From NCBI RefSeq assembly GCF_037975245.1, contig NC_092564.1, positions 24,550,484 to 24,614,483 on the forward strand: a stretch of 64,000 bases of DNA, in the 5' to 3' direction. This DNA comes from Apostichopus japonicus. Taxonomy: Eukaryota; Echinodermata; Holothuroidea; Aspidochirotida; Stichopodidae. The notes beneath the pieces were generated by a model that was given only the letters and a program-made list of their open reading frames with translations, was not told the origin of the DNA and did not search any database. Positions 41,801 to 56,800 of this stretch are shown here, piece after piece (within the stretch, counting starts at the first letter, position 1; the number at the start of each line of letters is the position of its first letter). The translations under genes and the position numbers were made by a program.

Positions 41801-44800
41801 GACTCACTGGTCACTCTTTCAGAGGTAGCAGATCTAGTGCTGGCTTGACTAGATGAAGGCTGGCTTGTAACTTCTGGGCTGCTACTTGCTGAAACCGTTG
41901 TCAATGTGGTTGAAGCCTCTGGAGTAGTGCTGGTACTCTCCTCCGTGCTGATCGATTTCGATGAAGAAATAGCTGTCGTCTCGGAACTAGTTTCAGCTGT
42001 CGTGGTCAAAGCAGAAGAAGGAGTAGACTCCAGAGATGTTGTAACTTGAGTTGTTTCAACAGTTGTCTGATATGGCGTGGTCGTTTCCCCTAAGGAGCTG
42101 GTCTCCTTCACAGCTGTCGAATAAGAGGTTGTTTCCACGGTACTGGAGGAAGCTCCTGTTGTCTCAGAACCTGTAGTAGAACTCTCTGTGGATACCGTCG
42201 TAGACTCTGTCTTAGTCGTCTCGGCTGAGGATGTCAATCCTTCTGTCGATGTAGACTCACTGGTCACTCTTTTAGAGGTAGCAGATCTAGTGCTGGCTTG
42301 ACTAGATGAAGGCTGGCTTGTAACCTCTGGGCTGCTACTTGCTGAAACCGTTGTCAATGTGGTTGAAGGCTCTGGAGTAGTGATGGTACTCTCCTCCGTG
42401 CTGATCGATTTCGATGAAGAAATAGCTGTCGTCTCGGAACTAGTTTCAGCTGTCGTGGCCAAACCAGAAGGAGTAGACTCCAGAGATGTTGTAACTTGAG
42501 TTGTTTCAACAGTTGTCTGATATGGCGTGGTCGTTTCCCCTAAGGAGCTGGTCTCCTTCACAGCTGTCGAATAAGAGGTTGTTTCCACAGTACTAGAGGA
42601 AGGTACTGTTGTCTCAGAACCTGTAGTAGAACTCTCTGTGGATACTGTCGTAGACTCTGTCTTAGTCGTCTCGGCTGAAGATGTCAATCCTGCTGTCGAT
42701 GTAGACTCACTGGTCACTCTTTCAGAGGTAGCAGATCTAGTGCTGGCTTGACTAGATGAAGGCTGGCTTGTAACCTCTGGGCTGCTACTTGCTGAAACCG
42801 TTGTCAATGTGGTTGAAGGCTCTTCAGTAGTGATGGTACTCTCCTCCGTGCTGATCGATTTCGATGAAGAAATAGCTGTCGTCTCGGAACTAGTTTCAGC
42901 TGTCGTGGTCAAAGCAGAAGAAGGAGTAGACTCCAGAGATGTTGTAACTTGAGTTGTTTCAACAGTTGTCTGATATGGCGTGGTCGTTTCCCCTAAGGAG
43001 CTGGTCTCCTTCACCGCTGTCGAATAAGAGGTTGTTTCCACGGTACTGGAGGAAGCTCCTGTTGTCTCAGAACCTGTAGTAGAACTCTCTGTGGATACCG
43101 TCGTAGACTCTGTCTTAGTCGTCTCGGCTGAGGATGTCAATCCTTCTGTCGATGTAGACTCACTGGTCACTCTTTTAGAGGTAGCAGATCTAGTGCTGGC
43201 TTGACTAGATGAAGGCTGGCTTGTAACCTCTGGGCTGCTACTTGCTGAAACCGTTGTCAATGTGGTTGAAGCCTCTGGAGTAGTGCTGGTACTCTCCTCC
43301 GTGCTGATCGATTTCGATGAAGAAATAGCTGTCGTCTCGGAACTAGTTTCAGCTGTCGTGGCCAAACCAGAAGGAGTAGACTCCAGAGATGTTGTAACTT
43401 GAGTTGTTTCAACAGTTGTCTGATATGGCGTGGACGTTACCCCTAAGGAGCTGGTCTCCTTCACAGCTGTCGAATAAGAGGTTGTTTCCACGGTACTAGA
43501 GGAAGGTACTGTTGTCTCAGAACCTGAAGTAGAACTCTCTGTGGATACTGTCGTAGACTCTGTCTTAGTCGTCTCGGCTGAAGATGTCAATCCTTCTGTC
43601 GATGTAGACTCACTGGTCACTCTTTCAGAGGTAGCAGATCTAGTGCTGGCTTGACTAGATGAAGGCTGGCTTGTAACCTCTGGGCTGCTACTTGCTGAAA
43701 CCGTTGTCAATGTGGTTGAAGGCTCTTGAGTAGTGATGGTACTCTCCTCTGTGCTGATCGATTTCGATGAAGAAATAGCTGTCGTCTCGGAACTAGTTTC
43801 AGCTGTCGTGGCCAAACCAGAAGGAGTAGACTCCAGAGATGTTGTAACTTGAGTTGTTTCAACAGTTGTCTGATATGGCGTGGTCGTTTCCCCTAAGGAG
43901 CTGGTCTCCTTCACAGCTGTCGAATAAGAGGTTGTTTCCACGGTACTAGAGGAAGGTCCTGTTGTCTCAGAACCTGTAGTAGAACTCTCTGTGGATACCG
44001 TCGTAGACTCTGTCTTAGTCGTCTCGGCTGAGGATGTCAATCCTTCTGTCGACATAGACTCACTGGTCACTCTTTCAGAGGTAGCAGATCTAGTGCTGGC
44101 TTGACTAGATGAAGGCTGGCTTGTAACTTCTGGGCTGCTACTTGCTGAAACCGTTGTCAATGTGGTTGAAGGCTCTTCAGTAGTGATGGTACTCTCCTCC
44201 GTGCTGATCGATTTCGATGAAGAAATAGCTGTCGTCTCGGAACTAGTTTCAGCTGTCGTGGCCAAACCAGAAGGAGTAGACTCCAGAGATGTTGTAACTT
44301 GAGTTGTTTCAACAGTTGTCTGATATGGCGTGGTCGTTTCCCCTAAGGAGCTGGTCTCCTTCACAGCTGTCGAATAAGAGGTTGTTTCCACAGTACTAGA
44401 GGAAGGTCCTGTTGTCTCAGAACCTGAAGTAGAACTCTTTGTGGATACCGTCGGAGACTCTGTCTTAGTCGTCTCGGCTGAGGATGTCAATCCTTCTGTC
44501 GACATAGACTCACTGGTCACTCTTTCAGAGGTAGCAGATGTAGTGCTGGCTTGACTAGATGAAGCCTGGCTTGTAACCTCTGGGCTGCTACTTGCTGAAA
44601 CCGTTGTCAGTGTGGTTGAAGCCTCTGGAGTAGTGCTGGTACTCTCCTCCGTGCTGATCGATTTCGATGAAGAAATAGCTTTCGTCTCGGAACTAGTTTC
44701 AGCTGTCGTGGTCAAAGCAGAAGAAGGAGTAGACTCTAGAGATGTTGTAACTTGAGTTGTTTCAACAGTTGTCTGATATGGCGTGGTCGTTTCCACTAAG

Positions 44801-47800
44801 GGGCTGGTCTCCTTCACAGCTGTCGAATAAGAGGTTGTTTCCACGGTACTAGAGGAAGCTCCTGTTGTCTCAGAACCTGTAGTAGAACTCTCTGTGGATA
44901 CCGTCGTAGACTCTGTCTTAGTCGTCTCGGCTGAGGATGTCAATCCTTCTGTCGATGTAGACTCACTGGTCACTCTTTTAGAGGTAGCAGATCTAGTGCT
45001 GGCTTGACTAGATGAAGGCTGGCATGTAACTTCTGGGCAGCTACTTGCTGAAACCGTTGTCAATGTGGTTGAAGCCTCTGGAGTAGTGCTGGTACTCTCC
45101 TCCGTGCTGATCGATTTCGATGAAGAAATAGCTGTCGTCTCGGAACTAGTTTCAGCGGTCGTGGCCAAACCAGAAGAAGGAGTAGACTCCAGAGATGTTG
45201 TAACTTGAGTTGTTTCAACAGTTGTCTGATATGGCGTGGACGTTACCCCTAAGGAGCTGGTCTCCTTCACAGCTGTCGAATAAGAGGTTGTTTCCACAGT
45301 ACTAGAGGAAGGTACTGTTGTCTCAGAACCTGAAGTAGAACTCTCTGTGGATACTGTCGTAGACTCTGTCTTAGTCGTCTCGGCTGAAGATGTCAATCCT
45401 TCTGTCGATGTAGACTCACTGGTCACTCTTTCAGAGGTAGCAGATCTAGTGCTGGCTTGACTAGATGAAGGCTGGCTTGTAACCTCTGGGCTGCTACTTG
45501 CTGAAACCGTTGTCAATGTGGTTGAAGGCTCTGGAGTAGTGATGGTACTGTCCTCCGTGCTGATCGATTTCGATGAAGAAATAGCTGTCGTCTCGGAACT
45601 ACTTTCAGCTGTCGTGGCCAAACCAGAAGGAGTAGACTCCAGAGATGTTGTAACTTGAGTTGTTTCAACAGTTGTCTGATATGGCGTGGTCGTTTCCACT
45701 AAGGAGCTGGTCTCCTTCACAGCTGTCGAATAAGAGGTTGTTTCCACAGTACTAGAGGAAGGTACTGTTGTCTCAGAACCTGTAGTAGAACTCTCTGTGG
45801 ATACTGTCGTAGACTCTGTCTTAGTCGTCTCGGCTGAAGATGTCAATCCTGCTGTCGATGTAGACTCACTGGTCACTCTTTCAGAGGTAGCAGATCTAGT
45901 GCTGGCTTGACTAGATGAAGGCTGGCTTGTAACCTCTGGGCTGCTACTTGCTGAAACCGTTGTCAATGTGGTTGAAGGCTCTTCAGTAGTGATGGTACTC
46001 TCCTCCGTGCTGATCGATTTCGATGAAGAAATAGCTGTCGTCTCGGAACTACTTTCAGCTGTCGTGGCCAAACCAGAAGAAGGAGTAGACTCCAGAGATG
46101 TTGTAACTTGAGTTGTTTCAACAGTTGTCTGATATGGCGTGGTTGTTTCCCCTAAGGAGCTGGTCTCCTTCACAGCTGTCGAATAAGAGGTTGTTTCCAC
46201 GGTACTAGAGGAAGGTCCTGTTGTCTCAGAACCTGAAGTAGAACTCTCTGTGGATACCGTCGTAGACTCTGTCTTAGTCGTCTCGGCTGAGGATGTCAAT
46301 CCTTCTGTCGATATAGACTCACTGGTCACTCTTTCAGAGGTAGCAGATCTAGTGCTGGCTTGACTAGATGAAGGCTGGCTTGTAACTTCTGGGCTGCTAC
46401 TTGCTGAAACCGTTGTCAATGTGGTTGAAGCCTCTGGAGTAGTGCTGGTACTCTCCTCCGTGCTGATCGATTTCGATGAAGAAATAGCTGTCGTCTCGGA
46501 ACTAGTTTCAGCTGTCGTGGTCAAAGCAGAAGAAGGAGTAGACTCCAGAGATGTTGTAACTTGAGTTGTTTCAACAGTTGTCTGATATGGCGTGGTCGTT
46601 TCCCCTAAGGAGCTGGTCTCCTTCACAGCTGTCGAATAAGAGGTTGTTTCCACAGTACTAGAGGAAGGTACTGTTGTCTCAGAACCTGAAGTAGAACTCT
46701 CTGTGGATACTGTCGTAGACTCTGTGTTAGTCGTCTCGGCTGAAGATGTCAATCCTTCTGTCGATGTAGACTCACTGGTCACTCTTTCAGAGGTAGCAGA
46801 TCTAGTGCTGGCTTGACTAGATGAAGGCTGGCTTGTAACTTCTGGGCTGCTACTTGCTGAAACCGTTGTCAATGTGGTTGAAGGCTCTGGAGTAGTGATG
46901 GTACTCTCCTCCGTGCTGATCGATTTCGATGAAGAAATAGCTGTCGTCTCGGAACTAGTTTCAGCTGTCGTGGCCAAACCAGAAGGAGTAGACTCCAGAG
47001 ATGTTGTAACTTGAGTTGTTTCAACAGTTGTCTGATATGGCGTGGTCGTTTCCCCTAAGGAGCTGGTCTCCTTCACAGCTGTCGAATAAGAGGTTGTTTC
47101 CACGGTACTAGAGGAAGGTCCTGTTGTCTCAGAACCTGTAGTAGAACTCTCTGTGGATACCGTCGTAGACTCTGTCTTAGTCGTCTCGGCTGAGGATGTC
47201 AATCCTTCTGTCGATGTAGACTCACTGGTCACTCTTTTAGAGGTAGCAGATCTAGTGCTGGCTTGACTAGATGAAGGCTGGCTTGTAACTTCTGGGCTGC
47301 TACTTGCTGAAACCGTTGTCAATGTGGTTGAAGCCTCTGGAGTAGTGCTGGTACTCTCCTCCGTGCTGATCGATTTCGATGAAGAAATAGCTGTCGTCTC
47401 GGAACTAGTTTCAGCTGTCGTGGCCAAACCAGAAGAAGGAGTAGACTCCAGAGATGTTGTAACTTGAGTTGTTTCAACAGTTGTCTGATATGGCGTGGAC
47501 GTTTCCCTTAAGGAGCTGGTCTCCTTCACAGCTGTCGAATAAGAGGTTGTTTCCACAGTACTAGAGGAAGGTACTGTTGTCTCAGAACCTGTAGTAGAAC
47601 TCTCTGTGGATACTGTCGTAGACTCTGTCTTAGTCGTCTCGGCTGAAGATGTCAATCCTGCTGTCGATGTAGACTCACTGGTCACTCTTTCAGAGGTAGC
47701 AGATCTAGTGCTGGCTTGACTAGATGAAGGCTGGCTTGTAACCTCTGGGCTGCTACTTGCTGAAACCGTTGTCAATGTGGTTGAAGGCTCTTGAGTAGTG

Positions 47801-50800
47801 ATGGTACTCTCCTCCGTGCTGATCGATTTCGATGAAGAAATAGCTGTCGTCTCGGAACTACTTTCAGCTGTCGTGGCCAAACCAGAAGAAGGAGTAGACT
47901 CCAGAGATGTTGTAACTTGAGTTGTTTCAACAGTTGTCTGATATGGCGTGGTCGTTTCCCCTAAGGAGCTGGTCTCCTTCACAGCTGTCGAATAAGAGGT
48001 TGTTTCCACGGTACTAGAGGAAGGTCCTGTTGTCTCAGAACCTGAAGTAGAACTCTCTGTGGATACCGTCGTAGACTCTGTCTTAGTCGTCTCGGCTGAG
48101 GATGTCAATCCTTCTGTCGATATAGACTCACTGGTCACTCTTTCAGAGGTAGCAGATCTAGTGCTGGCTTGACTAGATGAAGGCTGGCTTGTAACTTCTG
48201 GGCTGCTACTTGCTGAAACCGTTGTCAATGTGGTTGAAGCCTCTGGAGTAGTGCTGGTACTCTCCTCCGTGCTGATCGATTTCGATGAAGAAATAGCTGT
48301 CGTCTCGGAACTAGTTTCAGCTGTCGTGGTCAAAGCAGAAGAAGGAGTAGACTCCAGAGATGTTGTAACTTGAGTTGTTTCAACAGTTGTCTGATATGGC
48401 GTGGTCGTTTCCCCTAAGGAGCTGGTCTCCTTCACAGCTGTCGAATAAGAGGTTGTTTCCACAGTACTAGAGGAAGGTACTGTTGTCTCAGAACCTGAAG
48501 TAGAACTCTCTGTGGATACTGTCGTAGACTCTGTCTTAGTCGTCTCGGCTGAAGATGTCAATCCTTCTGTCGATGTAGACTCACTGGTCACTCTTTCAGA
48601 GGTAGCAGATCTAGTGCTGGCTTGACTAGATGAAGGCTGGCTTGTAACTTCTGGGCTGCTACTTGCTGAAACCGTTGTCAATGTGGTTGAAGGCTCTGGA
48701 GTAGTGATGGTACTCTCCTCCGTGCTGATCGATTTCGATGAAGAAATAGCTGTCGTCTCGGAACTAGTTTCAGCTGTCGTGGCCAAACCAGAAGGAGTAG
48801 ACTCCAGAGATGTTGTAACTTGAGTTGTTTCAACAGTTGTCTGATATGGCGTGGTCGTTTCCCTTAAGGAGCTGGTCTCCTTCACAGCTGTCGAATAAGA
48901 GGTTGTTTCCACAGTACTAGAGGAAGGTACTGTTGTCTCAGAACCTGTAGTAGAACTCTCTGTGGATACTGTCGTAGACTCTGTCTTAGTCGTCTCGGCT
49001 GAAGATGTCAATCCTGCTGTCGATGTAGACTCACTGGTCACTCTTTCAGAGGTAGCAGATCTAGTGCTGGCTTGACTAGATGAAGGCTGGCTTGTAACCT
49101 CTGGGCTGCTACTTGCTGAAACCGTTGTCAATGTGGTTGAAGGCTCTTCAGTAGTGATGGTACTCTCCTCCGTGCTGATCGATTTCGATGAAGAAATAGC
49201 TGTCGTCTCGGAACTAGTTTCAGCTGTCGTGGCCAAAGCAGGAGTAGACTCCAGAGATGTTGTAACTTGAGTTGTTTCAACAGTTGTCTGATATGGCGTG
49301 GTCGTTTCCCCTAAGAAACTGGTCTCCTTCACAGCTGTCGAATAAGAGGTTGTTTCCACGGTAATAGAGGAAGGTACTGTTGTCTCAGAACCTGAAGTAG
49401 AACTCTCTGTGGATACCGTCGTAGACTCTGTCTTAGTCGTCTCGGCTGAGGATGTCAATCCTTCTGTCGATATAGACTCACTGGTCACTCTTTCAGAGGT
49501 AGCAGATCTAGTGCTGGCTTGACTAGATGAAGGCTGGCTTGTAACTTCTGGGCTGCTACTTGCTGAAACCGTTGTCAATGTGGTTGAAGCCTCTGGAGTA
49601 GTGCTGGTACTCTCCTCCGTGCTGATCGATTTCGATGAAGAAATAGCTGTCGTCTCGGAACTAGTTTCAGCTGTCGTGGTTAAAGCAAAAGAAGGAGTAG
49701 ACTCCAGAGATGTTGTAACTTGAGTTGTTTCAACAGTTGTCTGATATGGCGTGGTCGTTTCCCCTAAGGAGCTGGTCTCCTTCACAGCTGTCGAATAAGA
49801 GGTTGTTTCCACGGTACTAGAGGAAGCTCCTGTTGTCTCAGAACCTGTAGTAGAACTCTCTGTGGATACCGTCGTAGACTCTGTCTTAGTCGTCTCGGCT
49901 GAGGATGTCAATCCTTCTGTCGATGTAGACTCACTGGTCACTCTTTTAGAGGTAGCAGATCTAGTGCTGGCTTGACTAGATGAAGGCTGGCTTGTAACTT
50001 CTGGGCTGCTACTTGCTGAAACCGTTGTCAATGTGGTTGAAGCCTCTGGAGTAGTGCTGGTACTCTCCTCCGTGCTGATCGATTTCGATGAAGAAATAGC
50101 TGTCGTCTCGGAACTAGTTTCAGCTGTCGTGGTTAAAGCAGAAGAAGGAGTAGACTCCAGAGATGTTGTAACTTGAGTTGTTTCAACAGTTGTCTGATAT
50201 GGCGTGGTCGTTTCCCCTAAGGAGCTGGTCTCCTTCACAGCTGTCGAATAAGAGGTTGTTTCCACGGTACTAGAGGAAGCTCCTGTTGTCTCAGAACCTG
50301 TAGTAGAACTCTCTGTGGATACCGTCGTAGACTCTGTCTTAGTCGTCTCGGCTGAGGATGTCAATCCTTCTGTCGATGTAGACTCACTGGTCACTCTTTT
50401 AGAGGTAGCAGATCTAGTGCTGGCTTGACTAGATGAAGGCTGGCTTGTAACTTCTGGGCTGCTACTTGCTGAAACCGTTGTCAATGTGGTTGAAGCCTCT
50501 GGAGTAGTGCTGGTACTCTCCTCCGTGCTGATCGATTTCGATGAAGAAATAGCTGTCGTCTCGGAACTAGTTTCAGCTGTCGTGGCCAAACCAGAAGAAG
50601 GAGTAGACTCCAGAGATGTTGTAACTTGAGTTGTTTCAACAGTTGTCTGATATGGCGTGGACGTTACCCCTAAGGAGCTGGTCTCCTTCACAGCTGTCGA
50701 ATAAGAGGTTGTTTCCACAGTACTAGAGGAAGGTACTGTTGTCTCAGAACCTGAAGTAGAACTCTCTGTGGATACTGTCGTAGACTCTGTGTTAGTCGTC

Positions 50801-53800
50801 TCGGCTGAAGATGTCAATCCTTCTGTCGATGTAGACTCACTGGTCACTCTTTCAGAGGTAGCAGATCTAGTGCTGGCTTGACTAGATGAAGGCTGGCTTG
50901 TAACCTCTGGGCTGCTACTTGATGAAACCGTTGTCAATGTGGTTGAAGGCTCTGGAGTAGTGATGGTACTCTCCTCCGTGCTGATCGATTTCGATGAAGA
51001 AATAGCTGTCGTCTCGGAACTAGTTTCAGCTGTCGTGGCCAAACCAGAAGAAGGAGTAGACTCCAGAGATGTTGTAACTTGAGTTGTTTCAACAGTTGTC
51101 TGATATGGCGTGGTCGTTTCCCTTAAGGAGCTGGTCTCCTTCACAGCTGTCGAATAAGAGGTTGTTTCCACAGTACTAGAGGAAGGTACTGTTGTCTCAG
51201 AACCTGTAGTAGAACTCTCTGTGGATACTGTCGTAGACTCTGTCTTAGTCGTCTCGGCTGAAGATGTCAATCCTGCTGTCGAAGTAGACTCACTGGTCAC
51301 TCTTTCAGAGGTAGCAGATCTAGTGCTGGCTTGACTAGATGAAGGCTTGCTTGTAACCTCTGGGATGCTACTTGCTGAAACCGTTGTCAATGTGGTTGAA
51401 GACTCTTCAGTAGTGATGGTACTCTCCTCCGTGCTGATCGATTTCGATGAAGAAATAGCTGTCGTCTCGGAACTACTTTCAGCTGTCGTGGCCAAAGCAG
51501 GAGTAGACTCCAGAGATTTTGTAACTTGAGTTGTTTCAACAGTTGTCTGATATGGCGTGGTCGTTTCCCCTAAGGAGCTGGTCTCCTTCACAGCTGTCGA
51601 ATAAGAGGTTGTTTCCACGTTACTAGAGGAAGGTCCTGTTGTCTCAGAACCTGTAGTAGAACTCTCTGTGGATACCGTCGTAGACTCTGTCTTAGTCGTC
51701 TCGGCTGAGGATGTCAATCCTTCTGTCGATGTAGACTCACTGGTCACTCTTTTAGAGGTAGCAGATCTAGTGCTGGCTTGACTAGATGAAGGCTGGCTTG
51801 TAACTTCTGGGCTGCTACTTGCTGAAACCGTTGTCAATGTGGTTGAAGCCTCTGGAGTAGTGCTGGTACTCTCCTCCGTGCTGATCGATTTCGATGAAGA
51901 AATAGCTGTCGTCTCGGAACTAGTTTCAGCTGTCGTGGCCAAACCAGAAGGAGTAGACTCCAGAGATGTTGTAACTTGAGTTGTTTCAACAGTTGTCTGA
52001 TATGGCGTGGTCGTTTCCCTTAAGGAGCTGGTCTCCTTCACAGCTGTCGAATAAGAGGTTGTTTCCACAGTACTAGAGGAAGGTACTGTTGTCTCAGAAC
52101 CTGTAGTAGAACTCTCTGTGGATACTGTCGTAGACTCTGTCTTAGTCGTCTCGGCTGAAGATGTCAATCCTGCTGTCGATGTAGACTCACTGGTCACTCT
52201 TTCAGAGGTAGCAGATCTAGTGCTGGCTTGACTAGATGAAGGCTGGCTTGTAACCTCTGGGCTGCTACTTGCTGAAACCGTTGTCAATGTGGTTGAAGGC
52301 TCTTCAGTAGTGATGGTACTCTCCTCCGTGCTGATCGATTTCGATGAAGAAATAGCTGTCGTCTCGGAACTAGTTTCAGCTGTCGTGGCCAAAGCAGGAG
52401 TAGACTCCAGAGATGTTGTAACTTGAGTTGTTTCAACAGTTGTCTGATATGGCGTGGTCGTTTCCCCTAAGAAACTGGTCTCCTTCACAGCTGTCGAATA
52501 AGAGGTTGTTTCCACGGTAATAGAGGAAGGTACTGTTGTCTCAGAACCTGAAGTAGAACTCTCTGTGGATACCGTCGTAGACTCTGTCTTAGTCGTCTCG
52601 GCTGAGGATGTCAATCCTTCTGTCGATATAGACTCACTGGTCACTCTTTCAGAGGTAGCAGATCTAGTGCTGGCTTGACTAGATGAAGGCTGGCTTGTAA
52701 CTTCTGGGCTGCTACTTGCTGAAACCGTTGTCAATGTGGTTGAAGCCTCTGGAGTAGTGCTGGTACTCTCCTCCGTGCTGATCGATTTCGATGAAGAAAT
52801 AGCTGTCGTCTCGGAACTAGTTTCAGCTGTCGTGGTTAAAGCAAAAGAAGGAGTAGACTCCAGAGATGTTGTAACTTGAGTTGTTTCAACAGTTGTCTGA
52901 TATGGCGTGGTCGTTTCCCCTAAGGAGCTGGTCTCCTTCACAGCTGTCGAATAAGAGGTTGTTTCCACGGTACTAGAGGAAGCTCCTGTTGTCTCAGAAC
53001 CTGTAGTAGAACTCTCTGTGGATACCGTCGTAGACTCTGTCTTAGTCGTCTCGGCTGAGGATGTCAATCCTTCTGTCGATGTAGACTCACTGGTCACTCT
53101 TTTAGAGGTAGCAGATCTAGTGCTGGCTTGACTAGATGAAGGCTGGCTTGTAACCTCTGGGCTGCTACTTGATGAAACCGTTGTCAATGTGGTTGAAGGC
53201 TCTGGAGTAGTGATGGTACTCTCCTCCGTGCTGATCGATTTCGATGAAGAAATAGCTGTCGTCTCGGAACTAGTTTCAGCTGTCGTGGCCAAACCAGAAG
53301 GAGTAGACTCCAGAGATGTTGTAACTTGAGTTGTTTCAACAGTTGTCTGATATGGCGTGGTCGTTTCCCTTAAGGAGCTGGTCTCCTTCACAGCTGTCGA
53401 ATAAGAGGTTGTTTCCACAGTACTAGAGGAAGGTACTGTTGTCTCAGAACCTGTAGTAGAACTCTCTGTGGATACTGTCGTAGACTCTGTCTTAGTCGTC
53501 TCGGCTGAAGATGTCAATCCTGCTGTCGAAGTAGACTCACTGGTCACTCTTTCAGAGGTAGCAGATCTAGTGCTGGCTTGACTAGATGAAGGCTTGCTTG
53601 TAACCTCTGGGATGCTACTTGCTGAAACCGTTGTCAATGTGGTTGAAGACTCTTCAGTAGTGATGGTACTCTCCTCCGTGCTGATCGATTTCGATGAAGA
53701 AATAGCTGTCGTCTCGGAACTACTTTCAGCTGTCGTGGCCAAAGCAGGAGTAGACTCCAGAGATTTTGTAACTTGAGTTGTTTCAACAGTTGTCTGATAT

Positions 53801-56800
53801 GGCGTGGTCGTTTCCCCTAAGGAGCTGGTCTCCTTCACAGCTGTCGAATAAGAGGTTGTTTCCACGTTACTAGAGGAAGGTCCTGTTGTCTCAGAACCTG
53901 TAGTAGAACTCTCTGTGGATACCGTCGTAGACTCTGTCTTAGTCGTCTCGGCTGAGGATGTCAATCCTTCTGTCGATGTAGACTCACTGGTCACTCTTTT
54001 AGAGGTAGCAGATCTAGTGCTGGCTTGACTAGATGAAGGCTGGCTTGTAACTTCTGGGCTGCTACTTGCTGAAACCGTTGTCAATGTGGTTGAAGCCTCT
54101 GGAGTAGTGCTGGTACTCTCCTCCGTGCTGATCGATTTCGATGAAGAAATAGCTGTCGTCTCGGAACTAGTTTCAGCTGTCGTGGCCAAACCAGAAGAAG
54201 GAGTAGACTCCAGAGATGTTGTAACTTGAGTTGTTTCAAAAGTTGTCTGATATGGCGTGGACGTTACCCCTAAGGAGCTGGTCTCCTTCACAGCTGTCGA
54301 ATAAGAGGTTGTTTCCACGGTACTAGAGGAAGGTACTGTTTTCTCAGAACCTGAAGTAGAACTCTCTGTGGATACCGTCGTAGACTCTGTCTTAGTCGTC
54401 TCGGCTGAGGATGTCAATCCTTCTGTCGATATAGACTCACTGGTCACTCTTTCAGAGGTAGCAGATCTAGTGCTGGCTTGACTAGATGAAGGCTGGCTTG
54501 TAACTTCTGGGCTGCTACTTGCTGAAACCGTTGTCAATGTGGTTGAAGCCTCTGGAGTAGTGCTGGTACTCTCCTCCGTGCTGATCGATTTCGATGAAGA
54601 AATAGCTGTCGTCTCGGAACTAGTTTCAGCTGTCGTGGTTAAAGCAGAAGAAGGAGTAGACTCCAGAGATATTGTAACTTGAGTTGTTTCAACAGTTGTC
54701 TGATATGGCGTGGTCGTTTCCCCTAAGGAGCTGGTCTCCTTCACAGCTGTCGAATAAGAGGTTGTTTCCACGGTACTAGAGGAAGGTCCTGTTGTCTCAG
54801 AACCTGTAGTAGAACTCTCTGTGGATACCGTCGTAGACTCTGTCTTAGTCGTCTCGGCTGAGGATGTCAATCCTTCTGTCGATGTAGACTCACTGGTCAC
54901 TCTTTTAGAGGTAGCAGATCTAGTGCTGGCTTGACTAGATGAAGGCTGGCTTGTAACTTCTGGGCTGCTACTTGCTGAAACCGTTGTCAATGTGGTTGAA
55001 GCCTCTGGAGTAGTGCTGGTACTCTCCTCCGTGCTGATCGATTTCGATGAAGAAATAGCTGTCGTCTCGGAACTAGTTTCAGCTGTCGTGGCCAAACCAG
55101 AAGAAGGAGTAGACTCCAGAGATGTTGTAACTTGAGTTGTTTCAACAGTTGTCTGATATGGCGTGGACGTTACCCCTAAGGAGCTGGTCTCCTTCACAGC
55201 TGTCGAATAAGAGGTTGTTTCCACAGTACTAGAGGAAGGTACTGTTGTCTCAGAACCTGAAGTAGAACTCTCTGTGGATACTGTCGTAGACTCTGTGTTA
55301 GTCGTCTCGGCTGAAGATGTCAATCCTTCGGTCGATGTAGACTCACTGGTCACTCTTTCAGAGGTAGCAGATCTAGTGCTGGCTTGACTAGATGAAGGCT
55401 GGCTTGTAACCTCTGGGCTGCTACTTGATGAAACCGTTGTCAATGTGGTTGAAGGCTCTGGAGTAGTGATGGTACTCTCCTCCGTGCTGATCGATTTCGA
55501 TGAAGAAATAGCTGTCGTCTCGGAACTAGTTTCAGCTGTCGTGGCCAAACCAGAAGGAGTAGACTCCAGAGATGTTGTAACTTGAGTTGTTTCAACAGTT
55601 GTCTGATATGGCGTGGTCGTTTCCCTTAAGGAGCTGGTCTCCTTCACAGCTGTCGAATAAGAGGTTGTTTCCACAGTACTAGAGGAAGGTACTGTTGTCT
55701 CAGAACCTGTAGTAGAACTCTCTGTGGATACTGTCGTAGACTCTGTCTTAGTCGTCTCGGCTGAAGATGTCAATCCTGCTGTCGAAGTAGACTCACTGGT
55801 CACTCTTTCAGAGGTAGCAGATCTAGTGCTGGCTTGACTAGATGAAGGCTTGCTTGTAACCTCTGGGCTGCTACTTGCTGAAACCGTTGTCAATGTGGTT
55901 GAAGGCTCTTCAGTAGTGCTGGTACTCTCCTCCGTGCTGATCGATTTCGATGAAGAAATAGCTGTCGTCTCGGAACTAGTTTCAGCTGTCGTGGCCAAAG
56001 CAGAAGAAGGAGTAGACTCCAGAGATGTTGTAACTTGAGTTGTTTCAACAGTTGTCTGATATGGCGTGGACGTTACCCCTAAGGAGCTGGTCTCCTTCAC
56101 ACCTGTCGAATAAGAGGTTGTTTCCACAGTACTAGAGGAAGGTACTGTTGTCTCAGAACCTGAAGTAGAACTCTTTGTGGATACTGTCGTAGACTCTGTG
56201 TTAGTCGTCTCGGCTGAAGATGTCAATCCTTCTGTCGATGTAGACTCACTGGTCACTCTTTCAGAGGTAGCAGATCTAGTGCTGGCTTGACTAGATAAAG
56301 GCTGGCTTGTAACCTCTGGGCTGCTACTTGATGAAACCGTTGTCAATGTGGTTGAAGGCTCTGGAGTAGTGATGGTACTCTCCTCCGTGCTGATCGATTT
56401 CGATGAAGAAATAGCTGTCGTCTCGGAACTAGTTTCAGCTGTCGTGGCCAAACCAGAAGGAGTAGACTCCAGAGATGTTGTAACTTGAGTTGTTTCAACA
56501 GTTGTCTGATATGGCGTGGTCGTTTCCCCTAAGGAGCTGGTCTCCTTCACAGCTGTCGAATAAGAGGTTGTTTCCACAGTACTAGAGGAAGGTACTGTTG
56601 TCTCAGAACCTGTAGTAGAACTCTCTGTGGATACTGTCGTAGACTCTGTCTTAGTCGTCTCGGCTGAAGATGTCAATCCTGCTGTCGATGTAGACTCACT
56701 GGTCACTCTTTCAGAGGTAGCAGATCTAGTGCTGGCTTGACTAGATGAAGGCTGGCTTGTAACCTCTGGGCTGCTACTTGATGAAACCGTTGTCAATGTG

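Noticed and set aside
51347-51529. Plus-strand 60-codon frame, repeated identically at 53594-53776 and similar at 55850-56038
   Set aside because: Antisense shadow of the repeat; it opens at TTG rather than ATG and exists only because a local G-to-T change (ggctggc to ggcttgc) creates that codon. Its exact recurrence reflects the 2247 bp duplication.
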